Origin: Pseudomonas thivervalensis
Lineage (GTDB): Bacteria; Pseudomonadota; Gammaproteobacteria; Pseudomonadales; Pseudomonadaceae
Direction: 5' to 3'
Assembly: GCF_001269655.1 (NCBI RefSeq)
Contig: NZ_LHVE01000020.1
Location: forward strand, 186,001 to 250,000
Length of the DNA: 64,000 nucleotides
The translations under genes and the position numbers were made by a program. The notes beneath the pieces were generated by a model. That model was not told where the DNA came from. It made no database searches and worked only from the letters and a program-made list of their open reading frames with translations. Below are positions 24,376 to 33,341 of the stretch, one piece after another. The stretch's first letter is position 1. Every line of letters starts with the position of its first letter.

Positions 24376-24957
24376 TTACTTCGCTTTGACACCTTCAAAC
24401 GTGACGTACAGTTCGACCGCGTCGGAGGTTGGGCCCAGGTCTTTCTGCTTGCCGAAGTCGGAACGCTTGATGGTGGTGGTGCCTTCAAAGCCGGCACGGT
24501 AGCCGCCCCATGGATCCTTGCCTTCACCCAGGAAAGTGGCCTTGACCACGACCGGCTTGGTCACGCCCAGCAGGGTCAGGTCACCGGTCACATCGGCGGT
24601 GTTCTTACCGGTGGATTTGACGCTGGTGGAAACGAAGGTGGCCTTGCCGAATTTGCTGACGTTCAGGAAGTCAGCGCTGGCGATGTGCTTGTCGCGCTCG
24701 GCGTGGTTGGTGAACACGCTGGCGGTGTTGACGTTGAACTCGATCTTGCTGTCTTCAGGCTTGGCGGCGTCGAAGCTGAACTTGCCGTCGATGTCCTTGA
24801 AGGTACCGGTGATGTAGCTATAACCCAGGTGGCTGATCTTGAAGTCGACGAAGGCGTGCTGGCCTTCCTTGTCGACCACATAGTCGGCAGCCATGGCCTG
24901 ACCGGCGGACAGCAGGGCAGAACCGATTGCCAGGGCGGCGAGCGTCTTTTTCAACAT
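24376..24957 (-). CDS. yceI: YceI-family periplasmic protein
   Basis: A 193-residue secreted lipocalin-like beta-barrel protein. The signal peptide MLKKTLAALAIGSALLSAGQAMA is followed by ADYVVDKEGQHAFVDFKISHLG, the family start. GTFKDIDGKFSFD and LTLLGVTKPVVVKATF are further signatures. YceI proteins bind polyisoprenoid-like lipids. The P. aeruginosa homolog has been described as a secreted protease (PasP), a role that cannot be judged here. It follows the cytochrome b561 gene by 32 bases, a common pairing. Confidence 0.93.
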   Translation of the reverse strand: MLKKTLAALAIGSALLSAGQAMAADYVVDKEGQHAFVDFKISHLGYSYITGTFKDIDGKFSFDAAKPEDSKIEFNVNTASVFTNHAERDKHIASADFLNVSKFGKATFVSTSVKSTGKNTADVTGDLTLLGVTKPVVVKATFLGEGKDPWGGYRAGFEGTTTIKRSDFGKQKDLGPTSDAVELYVTFEGVKAK

Positions 24958-24989
24958 GCTTTCTATTCCTTTGGAGTCGAGGTTGAACA

Positions 24990-25541
24990 TCAGGCTTGGC
25001 GCCCCAGCATTCGCTTGAGGGTCGCGTCACGGTCGATAAAGTGGTGTTTCAATGCTGCCAACGCATGAAGGCCGGAAAAAATGACCAACGCCCATGCCAG
25101 GTAAAGGTGAATCTGGCCGGCGACGTCTGCCTGATCGGGCAGTCCGGACACCAGCGCGGGTACTTCGAACAGGCCAAACACCGGGATCCCGACACCGTCT
25201 GCGGTGGAAATCAGGTAACCGGCAATCATCACGGCGAACAACCCGAGATACAGTGCGCTATGGCCAAGCTTGGCGCTGACACGGGTCAGGCGGCCATAGG
25301 TTTGCAGGGTCGGTGGCGGCGGGCTGACAAACCGCCAGACCACCCGCAGCAACATGACCGCCAGCAGCACCAGGCCAATGCTCTTGTGCAGGTCCGGTGC
25401 GTCTTTGCGCCAGGTGCTGTAGTAATCCAGGCCGACCATCCACAGGCCTAGGGCGAACAACCCGTACACCACCAGCGCAACGCCCCAGTGCACAGCGATA
25501 CTGACCCAGCCATAGCGAGAAGAAGAGTTGCGAAGCTGCAT
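24990..25541 (-). CDS. Cytochrome b561 family protein
   Basis: A 183-residue inner-membrane protein with four helices and histidines placed for two b haems (SIAVHWGVALVVYG, APDLHKSIGLVLL, GHSALYLGLF and HLYLAWALVIFSGLHALAALKHH). This is the bacterial b561/YceJ type. It probably passes electrons between quinones and a periplasmic partner, perhaps linked to the downstream YceI. It shares a transcript with yceI. Confidence 0.92.
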   Translation of the reverse strand: MQLRNSSSRYGWVSIAVHWGVALVVYGLFALGLWMVGLDYYSTWRKDAPDLHKSIGLVLLAVMLLRVVWRFVSPPPPTLQTYGRLTRVSAKLGHSALYLGLFAVMIAGYLISTADGVGIPVFGLFEVPALVSGLPDQADVAGQIHLYLAWALVIFSGLHALAALKHHFIDRDATLKRMLGRQA

Positions 25542-25702
25542 TGCTCATATCCTGTAAAAACTGCGATCAAGACTAGCGACTTATCTATCGATTTAAAGCG
25601 GAAAATTTCGCTTTGAAATATCGAGAAATACGATCATCAGTCTGGAGGGGGTGGGTTAAGGAAAGATTAAAACCAATACAAGGCGTTATATCAGGAAGGG
25701 CC

Positions 25703-25772
25703 TCATCGCGAGCAAGCTCGCTCCCACACTGGCCGAGCGCAATCCCTGTGGGAGCGAGCTTGCTCGCGATAG
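25703..25772. repeat. REPIN family A, short spacer
   Basis: Arms ATCGCGAGCAAGCTCGCTCC and GGGAGCGAGCTTGCTCGCGA with only about 16 bases between them, the tightest pair in the window. Together with the b561 upstream sequence it fills the gap from 25542 to the terminator. Confidence 0.9.
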
Positions 25773-25785
25773 CGGTTTTACAGGC

Positions 25786-25819
25786 AAAAAAAAGCGCGGC
25801 TGACAGGCCGCGCTTTTTT
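25786..25819 (-). terminator. Terminator after the flavin amine oxidase gene
   Basis: AAAAAAAGCGCGGC pairs with GCCGCGCTTTTTT around TGACAG. T runs occur on both sides. Confidence 0.9.
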
Positions 25820-25832
25820 CTGTCACCAAGCC

Positions 25833-27593
25833 TTACTGAGCCTTGGTCTCAGGTGCCGCCGGTGTTGTCGCAGCCGGCTTGGCCGCCGGTTTCTTAGCCG
25901 GCGCGGCTTTCTTCACTGGCGTTTTTTTAGCCGGAGCCTTGGCGGCCGGTTTTTTCGCCGCGGGTTTGGCCGCGGCTTTCTTGGCCGGCTCAACCTTCGG
26001 GGCCGGCGCGGGAGGCTCCACCGGTGCCGGCGCAGGAGCGGGAGCAGGCGCTGGAGCAGGCGGCGGCGCTACCGGCTCTGGTGCCTTGACCGGCTCCGGC
26101 TTCTTGTCGTCATCCGAACCGCCAAACAGGTTGCTGAAGAAGTTGCCCTTCTTCGCCGCTACCGCACCCGCGGCGGCTGCCGTTGCAGCCGGAACGACCT
26201 TGGCCGGTTCGAACGACTTGCCGGCCGCCAGGTCTTCAACCTGGCTCGCCGCCCGCTGGCCGCTGCGCAACGCCCCCTCCAGGGTACCCGGGTACAACGT
26301 ATCGGTGTGTTCACCGGCAAAGGCTACGCGCTGCAATGGTTTTTCCCACAGGCGCCAGTACTTGCTGATCTGGCCCGGGCCAAAGGCCAGGTACGCGCCG
26401 CCCATGGACGGGTCGGTGCTGTAGCGGCGGATTTCATAGCCGGTGAACGCGCCACGGGCCTGTGGATAAAACGCGTGCAGGCGAATCAGCACCTGATCGA
26501 CCATCTGCTTGTCGCCGAAAGCCTGCATCACCCGGGCATTGTCGCCGGACAGGTTGATGACCACGTTGGCACCGCCTTTCATGGCTGGCTCGATCCACAT
26601 CATGCCCAGGCCGGCGTTGCTGTAGATCTCGCCCGACATGCGCGCCTTGCTGTCCCAGACCGGAGTCTTGAACTTGAGCATGATCTGGTCGCGCCAACCG
26701 TAGTTGGTGCCTTTGATCGCACCTTGATGCTGGGCATCCAGGGCCGGGGTCAACTGGATCTTGTTCAGCGCCCGCAACGGCACCGCCAGCACCACGTAGT
26801 CAGCCTGGTAGCCAACGGCGCCGACCTTGACGGTCACGCCGTCCTTATCCTGGGAAATGGCCGACACCGGCGAATTGGTCTTGATGGTTTTCAGTTGCTT
26901 GACGAACGCCTGGGCCAGGACCGGACTGCCGCCGAGCAGGCGCGAGGCTCGCCGGTCGCGGTCGGATATGCCGCGATAGACGCGGTTCTGCTGGGCGAAA
27001 TACAGCAGAGACAGGCGTGAAGGCTCGTCATAACGGGTGCGGATTTCCTGGTTCACCAACTGACGCGCCGTGGCCGGCAGTTGCAGGCGGTCGAGCCAGT
27101 TGGATACGGTGATCTGATCCAGCGCGTGCAACGTGCTGGTGGCCGCCGGGTTCTGCGGGTCCTCGATGGAACGCGCCAGGTCGTCCAGGGTGGTTTCGTA
27201 GCGTTTGAGGGCTTCGGCGGTGGCTGGCTGTTTGGTCGCCAGGTCGGCGGCGGTGAAGTAGATGCCGTCGATCAGGTAGCTGGGGGTGCGCACGAATTCC
27301 GGGGCCGGCGTGGTGCTCAGTTTGAAGGTAGAGACGTATTTGTTCAGCACCGGCTGCGTCTTCTCGTTGCCAATCCACTCACTGGTGGCCATGCCCGAGC
27401 GACCGCCCAGGTCCGGCTTGGCTTCCAGCAGCGTCACCGCCCAACCTTTATTCTGCAACTCATAGGCCGCCGTGAGCCCCGCCAGGCCGCCGCCGATGAC
27501 GATGGCCGTCGGTTGTTTGTCCTTGGCCAGCGCCGAAACGCTGAACAGCCCTATCATCACCAGCGCACAGGCGCGCAGCCAACCAGCAGACAT
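25833..27593 (-). CDS. Exported flavin amine oxidase family protein with Lys/Ala/Pro-rich tail
   Basis: A 586-residue protein. Residues 1-23 form a signal peptide (GLFSVSALA). The FAD dinucleotide motif IVIGGGLAGLTAAYEL lies at about 32-47 and the second motif LGGRSG follows. The C-terminal FAD motif is VAFAGEHTDTLYPGTLEGALRSG. From about residue 490 the sequence turns to PEPVAPPPAPAPAPAPAP and then repeated KPAAKK, KAPAKK and PVKK units to the end, like histone H1 or AlgP tails. The position next to bioA matches P. aeruginosa PA0421. The amine substrate is unknown. The tail is unusual for this enzyme family. Confidence 0.88.
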   Translation of the reverse strand: MSAGWLRACALVMIGLFSVSALAKDKQPTAIVIGGGLAGLTAAYELQNKGWAVTLLEAKPDLGGRSGMATSEWIGNEKTQPVLNKYVSTFKLSTTPAPEFVRTPSYLIDGIYFTAADLATKQPATAEALKRYETTLDDLARSIEDPQNPAATSTLHALDQITVSNWLDRLQLPATARQLVNQEIRTRYDEPSRLSLLYFAQQNRVYRGISDRDRRASRLLGGSPVLAQAFVKQLKTIKTNSPVSAISQDKDGVTVKVGAVGYQADYVVLAVPLRALNKIQLTPALDAQHQGAIKGTNYGWRDQIMLKFKTPVWDSKARMSGEIYSNAGLGMMWIEPAMKGGANVVINLSGDNARVMQAFGDKQMVDQVLIRLHAFYPQARGAFTGYEIRRYSTDPSMGGAYLAFGPGQISKYWRLWEKPLQRVAFAGEHTDTLYPGTLEGALRSGQRAASQVEDLAAGKSFEPAKVVPAATAAAAGAVAAKKGNFFSNLFGGSDDDKKPEPVKAPEPVAPPPAPAPAPAPAPAPVEPPAPAPKVEPAKKAAAKPAAKKPAAKAPAKKTPVKKAAPAKKPAAKPAATTPAAPETKAQ

Positions 27594-27816
27594 TCAACGA
27601 ACTCCGGATTAAAACGTAGGAAATTTCAGCTTTCGAGCCAGTCGGCTCAGGGAACGGCGAAGAATACGTCAGCCATCAAAACGCCGCCAGCGACGTCTAT
27701 CGCCTGGCCCAAAGTAGCGCGAATGACACAATGGGTTGTCCCCACGGCCGCCATTGCATAGGCTTGCGCGATTGTTTTGCCCGCGCCCGCCGCGAGCCGC
27801 CTCGAGGAGACTGTAC

Positions 27817-29223
27817 ATGGGCCTGAATAACCAGTGGATGCAACGCGACCTCGCGGTGCTGTGGCACCCCTGCACCCAGATGAAAGACCACGAACAGCTG
27901 CCGCTGATCCCCATCAAACGCGGTGAAGGCGTGTGGCTGGAAGATTTCGAAGGCAAGCGCTACCTCGATGCCGTCAGTTCCTGGTGGGTCAATGTGTTCG
28001 GCCACGCCAACCCGCGCATCAACCAGCGCATCAAGGATCAGGTCGATCAGTTGGAGCATGTGATCCTGGCCGGCTTCAGCCATCAGCCGGTGATCGAGCT
28101 GTCCGAGCGCCTGGTGAAGATGACGCCCGAGGGCCTGACTCGATGCTTCTACGCCGACAACGGCTCGTCCTGCATCGAAGTGGCGATGAAGATGAGCTTC
28201 CACTACTGGATCAATCGCGGCCGACCGGACAAGAAGCGCTTCGTCACCCTGAGCAACAGCTACCACGGCGAAACCATCGCGGCGATGTCGGTGGGCGACG
28301 TGCCGCTGTTCACCGAAACCTACAAGGCGTTGTTGCTGGATACGATCAAGGTGCCGAGCCCCGACTGCTATCACCGCCCCGAAGGCATGGGCTGGGAAGA
28401 GCATTCGCGAACCATGTTCATGGCCATGGAGCAGACCCTCGCCGAGCACCACGACACAGTCGCGGCAGTGATTGTCGAGCCGCTGATCCAGGGCGCCGGC
28501 GGCATGCGCATGTACCACCCGGTGTACCTGAAGCTGTTGCGCGAGGCGTGCGATCGCTATGGGGTGCACCTGATCCATGACGAAATCGCCGTCGGCTTCG
28601 GTCGCACCGGGACAATGTTCGCCTGTGAGCAGGCCGGCATCACCCCGGATTTCCTCTGCCTGTCCAAGGCCCTGACCGGCGGTTACCTGCCACTGGCGGC
28701 GTGCGTGACCACCGACGAGGTCTACAGCGCGTTCTATGACGACTACCCGACCCTGCGCGCCTTTCTGCATTCCCACAGTTACACCGGCAACCCACTGGCC
28801 TGCGCGGCGGCCCTGGCGACGTTGGATATCTTCGAAGAAGACAACGTCATCGAAAACAACCAGGCCCTGGCCCAGCGCATGGCCAGCGCCACCGCCCACC
28901 TGGCCGACCACCCGAACGTGGCCGAGGTGCGCCAGACCGGCATGGTGCTGGCCATCGAGATGGTCAAGGACAAGGCCAGCAAGACCGCGTATCCATGGCA
29001 GGAACGGCGTGGCCTGGCGGTGTTCCAGCATGCCCTGGAACGCGGTGCGCTGTTGCGACCGCTGGGCAGCGTGGTGTATTTCCTGCCGCCGTATGTCATC
29101 ACCCCCGAGCAGATCGACTTCCTCGCCGAAGTGGCCAGCGAAGGCATCGACATTGCCACCCGGGACAAGGTCAGCGTGGCGGTGCCGAAGGACTTTCACC
29201 CGGGCTATCGCGATCCGGGTTGA
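27817..29223 (+). CDS. bioA: Adenosylmethionine-8-amino-7-oxononanoate aminotransferase
   Basis: A PLP enzyme of biotin synthesis that uses S-adenosylmethionine as amino donor. The 468-residue product begins MGLNNQWMQRDLAVLWHPCTQMKDHE, the usual BioA start. Further motifs are SSWWVNVFGHANPRIN, the DDEIAVGFGRTG-type strand with the PLP-binding aspartate (IHDEIAVGFGRTG), and the Schiff-base lysine K284 in SKALTGGYLPLA. The ATG at 27817 follows GAGGAG. It is divergent from the amine oxidase gene and followed by rsmE. Confidence 0.97.
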   Translation: MGLNNQWMQRDLAVLWHPCTQMKDHEQLPLIPIKRGEGVWLEDFEGKRYLDAVSSWWVNVFGHANPRINQRIKDQVDQLEHVILAGFSHQPVIELSERLVKMTPEGLTRCFYADNGSSCIEVAMKMSFHYWINRGRPDKKRFVTLSNSYHGETIAAMSVGDVPLFTETYKALLLDTIKVPSPDCYHRPEGMGWEEHSRTMFMAMEQTLAEHHDTVAAVIVEPLIQGAGGMRMYHPVYLKLLREACDRYGVHLIHDEIAVGFGRTGTMFACEQAGITPDFLCLSKALTGGYLPLAACVTTDEVYSAFYDDYPTLRAFLHSHSYTGNPLACAAALATLDIFEEDNVIENNQALAQRMASATAHLADHPNVAEVRQTGMVLAIEMVKDKASKTAYPWQERRGLAVFQHALERGALLRPLGSVVYFLPPYVITPEQIDFLAEVASEGIDIATRDKVSVAVPKDFHPGYRDPG

Positions 29224-29234
29224 CAGCGAATCTC

Positions 29235-29330
29235 TCTGTGGCGAGGGAGCTTGCTCCCGCTCGATTGCGTAGCAATCGCAAAAATGAGGCCGCTACGCAG
29301 CCCAGCGGGCGCAAGCTCCCTCGCCACAAC
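29235..29330. repeat. REPIN family B
   Basis: Arms TGTGGCGAGGGAGCTTGCTC and, inverted, GCAAGCTCCCTCGCCACA. The spacer contains a second dyad (GATTGCGTAGCAATC). It lies between bioA and rsmE. Confidence 0.9.
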
Positions 29331-29377
29331 AGCATTTAACCCAGCAGCAATGCGCCCCCGTATTCAGAGAGCGAAAC

Positions 29378-30097
29378 ATGAGACTGTCCCGCTTCTTCAT
29401 CGATGCCCCCCTGAGCCTCGGCGACCACGAACTGCCTGAAGCCCAGGCCCACTACATCGGCCGCGTACTGCGCATGGCCGAGGGCGATGCGGTGCAGGTG
29501 TTCGATGGTTCGGGCCAGGAGTTTCGCGGCACCCTGGCCGAAGTCGGCAAGAAACGCGTGCGGGTACAATTGGACGAGCAGTTCGCGGGGCAACCTGAAT
29601 CGCCGCTGCGCATTCACCTCGGCCAGGGCCTGTCCCGGGGTGAGCGCATGGATTGGGCGATCCAGAAAGCCACGGAGCTGGGGGTCAGCGAGATCACGCC
29701 GATTTTCAGCGAGCGCTGCGAAGTGCGCCTCAAGGACGAGCGCGCCGACAAGCGCCTACTGCACTGGCGCCAGGTGGCGATCAGCGCCTGCGAGCAGTGC
29801 GGACGCTCGAGCGTGCCGGTGATCCATCCGCCGCTGCTGCTGGCCGACTGGTTGAAGCAGGCCGAGGCCGAACTGAAACTGGTGCTGCACCCGGTGGCCG
29901 AGCCGCTGGTCAGCCATGACAAACCGTCGACCCTGGCCTTCCTGATCGGTCCCGAGGGTGGGTTGTCGGATGCCGAGGTCGAGCAGGCCAAGACCGCTGG
30001 CTACCACGCCGCCCGCCTCGGCCCGCGCGTGCTTCGCACTGAAACCGCGCCGGTGGTGGCGTTGGCGGTGGCGCAGCAGTTGTGGGGGGATTTCTAG
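29378..30097 (+). CDS. rsmE: 16S rRNA m3U1498 methyltransferase
   Basis: A SPOUT-class methyltransferase of 239 residues that methylates U1498 of 16S rRNA. An N-terminal PUA-like part (MRLSRFFIDAPLSLG) is followed by the RsmE signature GERMDWAIQKATELGV and by the knot motifs LIGPEGGLSDAEVE and LGPRVLRTETAPVVAL near the end, which form the S-adenosylmethionine pocket. It follows bioA in the same orientation, as in P. aeruginosa, separated by a REPIN. Confidence 0.96.
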   Translation: MRLSRFFIDAPLSLGDHELPEAQAHYIGRVLRMAEGDAVQVFDGSGQEFRGTLAEVGKKRVRVQLDEQFAGQPESPLRIHLGQGLSRGERMDWAIQKATELGVSEITPIFSERCEVRLKDERADKRLLHWRQVAISACEQCGRSSVPVIHPPLLLADWLKQAEAELKLVLHPVAEPLVSHDKPSTLAFLIGPEGGLSDAEVEQAKTAGYHAARLGPRVLRTETAPVVALAVAQQLWGDF

Positions 30098-30146
30098 AGT
30101 CAGATGTAACCCCCCATCTCCCACAGAGGGCATCGGTGTACAGCCC

Positions 30147-31049
30147 TTACTGCACCGGCTCACTCGTCGGCTTGGCAATGATCGCCTTCAACTCGCTGGT
30201 CATCGGAAATTCCAGGTTCAGGCCCTTGGGTGGAATCGGTTTCTGGAACCAGCGGTCGTAGATCTCGTTGATCTCCCCCGACTTGTACAAATCGGCCAGG
30301 GTCGCGTTGACCAGCGCCAGGAATTGCGGGTCGTCCTTGCGCACCATGCAGCTGTAGATCTCCCGCGATTGCTCCTGCCCCACCACCACCCACTTGTGCG
30401 GGTCGCGGGCCTTGGCCCGTTCGCCGTAGAGCAGCGCATCGTCCATGTAGAACGCCGCCGCCCGGCCGGTCTCGAGCATCTGGAAGGACTCGCCGTGGTC
30501 CTTGGCGCTGATGATGAACATGTCGGCCTTGTTGTCCTGGTTGTAGCTTTTCAGAAAGCGTTCATTGGTGGTGCCGGCGGTGGTCACCACGTTCTTGCCG
30601 CGCAGGTCGGCGAAGCTGTGGATGCCGCTGTCCTTGGCCGTCAACAACTGGCCCTTCACATAGATGAAGCCGTAGGAAAACGCCACTTGCTTCTGCCGCT
30701 CGGCCGTCACCCCGGTGGAGCCGCACTCCAGGTCCACGGTGCCGTTCTGCACCAGGGGGATGCGCGTCTGGGACGTGACCAGGTTGTACTTCACGTTCAG
30801 TTGCGGCAACGCCAGTTGCTGCTTGATGCGCTCGACGATCTTGTTCGCCAGTTCCACCGAGTACCCCATCGGTTGGCCGCTGCTGTCACCGACATAGGAA
30901 AACGGTACCGAAGCATCGCGATAGCCCAGGGTGATGGTCTTGCTGCTAGCGATTTTGTCCAGCGTGCCCGCCGTTGGCGCCTCATTGGCAAAAGCCGGGG
31001 CGCTCAATAGCAGGCTCAGGGTGCAGCCGATCAACGTGATTTTTTGCAT
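30147..31049 (-). CDS. Glutamate/aspartate-type ABC transporter binding protein
   Basis: A 300-residue periplasmic protein of the GltI/AatJ type. Signal peptide MQKITLIGCTLSLLLSAPAFA, then the family start TLDKIASSKTITLGYRDASVPFSY. The motif ECGSTGVTAERQKQVAFSYGFIY is the ligand-binding region of acidic amino acid binders. No permease or ATPase gene is adjacent. It is instead followed downstream on the plus side by rsmE and preceded, 21 bases upstream, by the end of a D-amino-acid dehydrogenase gene on the same strand. This suggests a joint role in uptake and use of amino acids. Confidence 0.9.
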   Translation of the reverse strand: MQKITLIGCTLSLLLSAPAFANEAPTAGTLDKIASSKTITLGYRDASVPFSYVGDSSGQPMGYSVELANKIVERIKQQLALPQLNVKYNLVTSQTRIPLVQNGTVDLECGSTGVTAERQKQVAFSYGFIYVKGQLLTAKDSGIHSFADLRGKNVVTTAGTTNERFLKSYNQDNKADMFIISAKDHGESFQMLETGRAAAFYMDDALLYGERAKARDPHKWVVVGQEQSREIYSCMVRKDDPQFLALVNATLADLYKSGEINEIYDRWFQKPIPPKGLNLEFPMTSELKAIIAKPTSEPVQ

Positions 31050-31070
31050 TGTTATTCTCCGTTGGGTGAG

Positions 31071-32318
31071 TCAGGCAGCGCGGGGCGTCAGGCCCTGCAC
31101 GTCGATGGACGGCGTGTGCTGGCAGATCATCTCGCTGAGCACGCGAGCACTGCCACACGCCAGGGTAAAGCCCAGGGCGCCATGGCCCAGGTTAAGCCAC
31201 AGGTTACGGTAGCCGGTGGCGCCGATCAGCGGCACACCGCTCGCGGTGGCCGGGCGCATGCCCGCCCACTCGACGGCACGCGAATAATCCCCAGCCTGGG
31301 GGAAGGTTTCCAAGGCTTGGCGCTTGATCAGGGCGAGGCGCTTGGGGTCCGGCGTCGGGTCGAAGCCAACGATGTCCACCATCGCCGCGACGCGCAGTTG
31401 TTCGCCGATGCGCGCGTAGACGATCTTGCGGTCGTAGTCGGTGATACTCAACTCCGGCGCCTGATGTTCGGGACCAATGGGCACGGTCAAGCTGTAGCCT
31501 TTGAGCGGATAGAGTGGCATCCGCACGCCGGGCAAGGCGAGTGCGGCGCTGCGGTGGCCGGCGGCGATCACCAGGTGCTCCACCGGCAGCCACTGCCCGT
31601 CCAGTGCAATGGCCTGCACCGCGCCATTGGCGTGTTCGATGGCGCTGACCGGTTGCCCCAACAGAAACTCGCAGCGCCCCGAAGCCCGCAGATGCGCCGC
31701 CAATTGCTGGCAGAACGCATGGCAATCGGCGACTTCCTCATCCGGTGTGTAGATTCCGCCCACGTACGGCACGCCGGCCAGGGCCGGTTCCAGGCTCGCG
31801 CACTCGCTGGGGCCAAGTACCTGCTGAGAGGCGCTGTCCGCCAACCCCCGCCGCGCGCGCTGGAAATGCCCTGCGTCGCGAAACGTCACCAGCTTGCCGT
31901 TGCGCCGCCAGTCGAAGCCGTCAAGACGATCCTGCTCGCGCCAGCCCTGCAAGGTGGCCTGGCTCAACAGCGCCAGGCGCAGCAGGTGGGCGCCGTTGCG
32001 CCGGTTGACCGAAGTCCGGCAGGCGCCGATGAAGGCGGCCATCCAACGCCACTGCGCCGGGTCCAGGCGCGGTCGCCATTTGAGCGGCGAATCACCGCGC
32101 AGCATCCACCCCAGTGCCTGCCAGGGCACGCCGGCGTCTGCCAGCGGGGTGACGTAGCGATAGGACAATTGCCCACCGTTGGCGAAACTGGTTTCGCTGC
32201 CCAAGGTCTCTTGGGCGTCCACCACCGTCACGTCGACGCCGTCGCGCACCAGCGCATAAGCCGTCGCCAGCCCGACCACGCCCCCCCCGATGATGCAAAC
32301 CCGCTGAGCCATATCCAT
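31071..32318 (-). CDS. D-amino-acid dehydrogenase (DadA family FAD oxidoreductase)
   Basis: A 415-residue FAD enzyme. The dinucleotide motif CIIGGGVVGLATAYALVRDG is at residues 8-27, followed by ETSFANGGQLSYRYVTPLAD, a DadA-type signature. C-terminal motifs are EWAGMRPATASGVPLIG and NLGHGALGFTLACGS. It oxidises D-amino acids and passes electrons to the respiratory chain. A run of eight G bases on the coding strand encodes the GGG part. It forms a likely unit with the downstream binding-protein gene and diverges from a LysR regulator. It is probably a paralog rather than the dadA of the dadRAX locus. Confidence 0.9.
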   Translation of the reverse strand: MDMAQRVCIIGGGVVGLATAYALVRDGVDVTVVDAQETLGSETSFANGGQLSYRYVTPLADAGVPWQALGWMLRGDSPLKWRPRLDPAQWRWMAAFIGACRTSVNRRNGAHLLRLALLSQATLQGWREQDRLDGFDWRRNGKLVTFRDAGHFQRARRGLADSASQQVLGPSECASLEPALAGVPYVGGIYTPDEEVADCHAFCQQLAAHLRASGRCEFLLGQPVSAIEHANGAVQAIALDGQWLPVEHLVIAAGHRSAALALPGVRMPLYPLKGYSLTVPIGPEHQAPELSITDYDRKIVYARIGEQLRVAAMVDIVGFDPTPDPKRLALIKRQALETFPQAGDYSRAVEWAGMRPATASGVPLIGATGYRNLWLNLGHGALGFTLACGSARVLSEMICQHTPSIDVQGLTPRAA

Positions 32319-32382
32319 CTCACATCTGTTTCGAATGGCTCGAGGTTAGGGCCAGGTGACAGGCCCCGAACAATGAATAAAG

Positions 32383-32395
32383 ATAGAGTCCCTAT
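32383..32395. promoter_or_regulatory. Possible LysR-type operator between dadA-like and lysR genes
   Basis: ATAG-AGTCC-CTAT dyad in the 99-base divergent gap, 23 bases before the LysR start. LysR proteins usually bind T-N11-A dyads near their own promoter. It is small, so the call is tentative. Confidence 0.4.
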
Positions 32396-32417
32396 AAACA
32401 AAGGTTATGGGCTCGCC

Positions 32418-33341
32418 ATGCGCCTTCGCCATATCGAGATTTTCCAGGCCATCCGCCAGACCGGCTCCATCAGCGGGGCCGCCCAACTGTTGCACGTTTC
32501 GCAACCGGCGGTGACCAAGGTGCTGCAGCATGCCGAGCAGCAACTGGGCTTTGCATTGTTTCTGCGGGTGCGCGGCAAGCTGCAGGCCACCCCTGAAGCC
32601 CTGGAGCTGGAGCGTGAAGTCGACAAGGTCAGCGAGAGCCTGCAAGGTGTCCGGCGCCTCGCCCAGAGCCTGCGCCGCGAGCCGGGCCACAGCCTGCGGA
32701 TCGGCGCGACACCGGCCCTGGCCTTGTCGTTGTTGCCGGCGGCGATCCATCAATGGACCCGACGCTACCCGGACATCGTCTGCGAATTGTCCAGCGCCCA
32801 CAGCCGCGAACTGACGCAAAACCTGCTGATGCGCGAAATCGATGTGGCCCTGACCCTGCAACCGCCCGATCATCCAGGACTCAAGGCCCAGACCCTGGCC
32901 AGCGGCGTGTTGGTGGCCCTGGCGCCGAGCGGGCATTGGCCCGAAGCGCAGGTGGGCCAGCCGATGCCGTTGCAAGCGCTGGCCGGTGCACCATTGATCG
33001 GCCTGTCCAGCGCCGACCCGCTTTCGGCCAAGCTGGACGGTTATCTCAAGGCCGTTGAACCGCCGCCGCGCATCAGCATCGCCGTACAGACCTATTCACT
33101 GGCCCGGGCCATGGTCGAGTCCGGCGCCGGGCTGGCGGTGATCGATCCGTTCACGGCGCTCGGCGCTTCGAGCACCCGCACAGCCATCCGGCCATTGTCG
33201 CCACCGCTGCCCATTTCGCTGTACGCCGTGACCCGAGCCGACGAGGCCCCGGTGCATACACTCGGCGCGTTGCTGGAGATTGTTGCCAGCCAGGCCCAGG
33301 CGCAACTGGATCGCCTGTTCGCCGCCGCTCAGAGCACGTAG
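32418..33341 (+). CDS. LysR-family transcriptional regulator
   Basis: A 307-residue regulator. The N-terminal winged helix (RHIEIFQAIRQTGSISGAAQLLHVSQPAVTKVLQHAEQQLGFALFLR) is typical, with helix recognition residues around 30-45. The rest is a periplasmic-binding-like effector domain (GATPALALSLLPAAIHQW). The ATG at 32418 gives the standard start MRLRHIEIF. It is divergent from the D-amino-acid dehydrogenase gene, which it likely controls. Its 3' end overlaps the convergent HlyIII gene by 13 bases. Confidence 0.92.
   Translation: MRLRHIEIFQAIRQTGSISGAAQLLHVSQPAVTKVLQHAEQQLGFALFLRVRGKLQATPEALELEREVDKVSESLQGVRRLAQSLRREPGHSLRIGATPALALSLLPAAIHQWTRRYPDIVCELSSAHSRELTQNLLMREIDVALTLQPPDHPGLKAQTLASGVLVALAPSGHWPEAQVGQPMPLQALAGAPLIGLSSADPLSAKLDGYLKAVEPPPRISIAVQTYSLARAMVESGAGLAVIDPFTALGASSTRTAIRPLSPPLPISLYAVTRADEAPVHTLGALLEIVASQAQAQLDRLFAAAQST

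Noticed and set aside
31044..32417. A long plus-strand open frame in front of the LysR gene, in the same frame
   Set aside because: It is antisense to the D-amino-acid dehydrogenase. The LysR protein starts normally at 32418.
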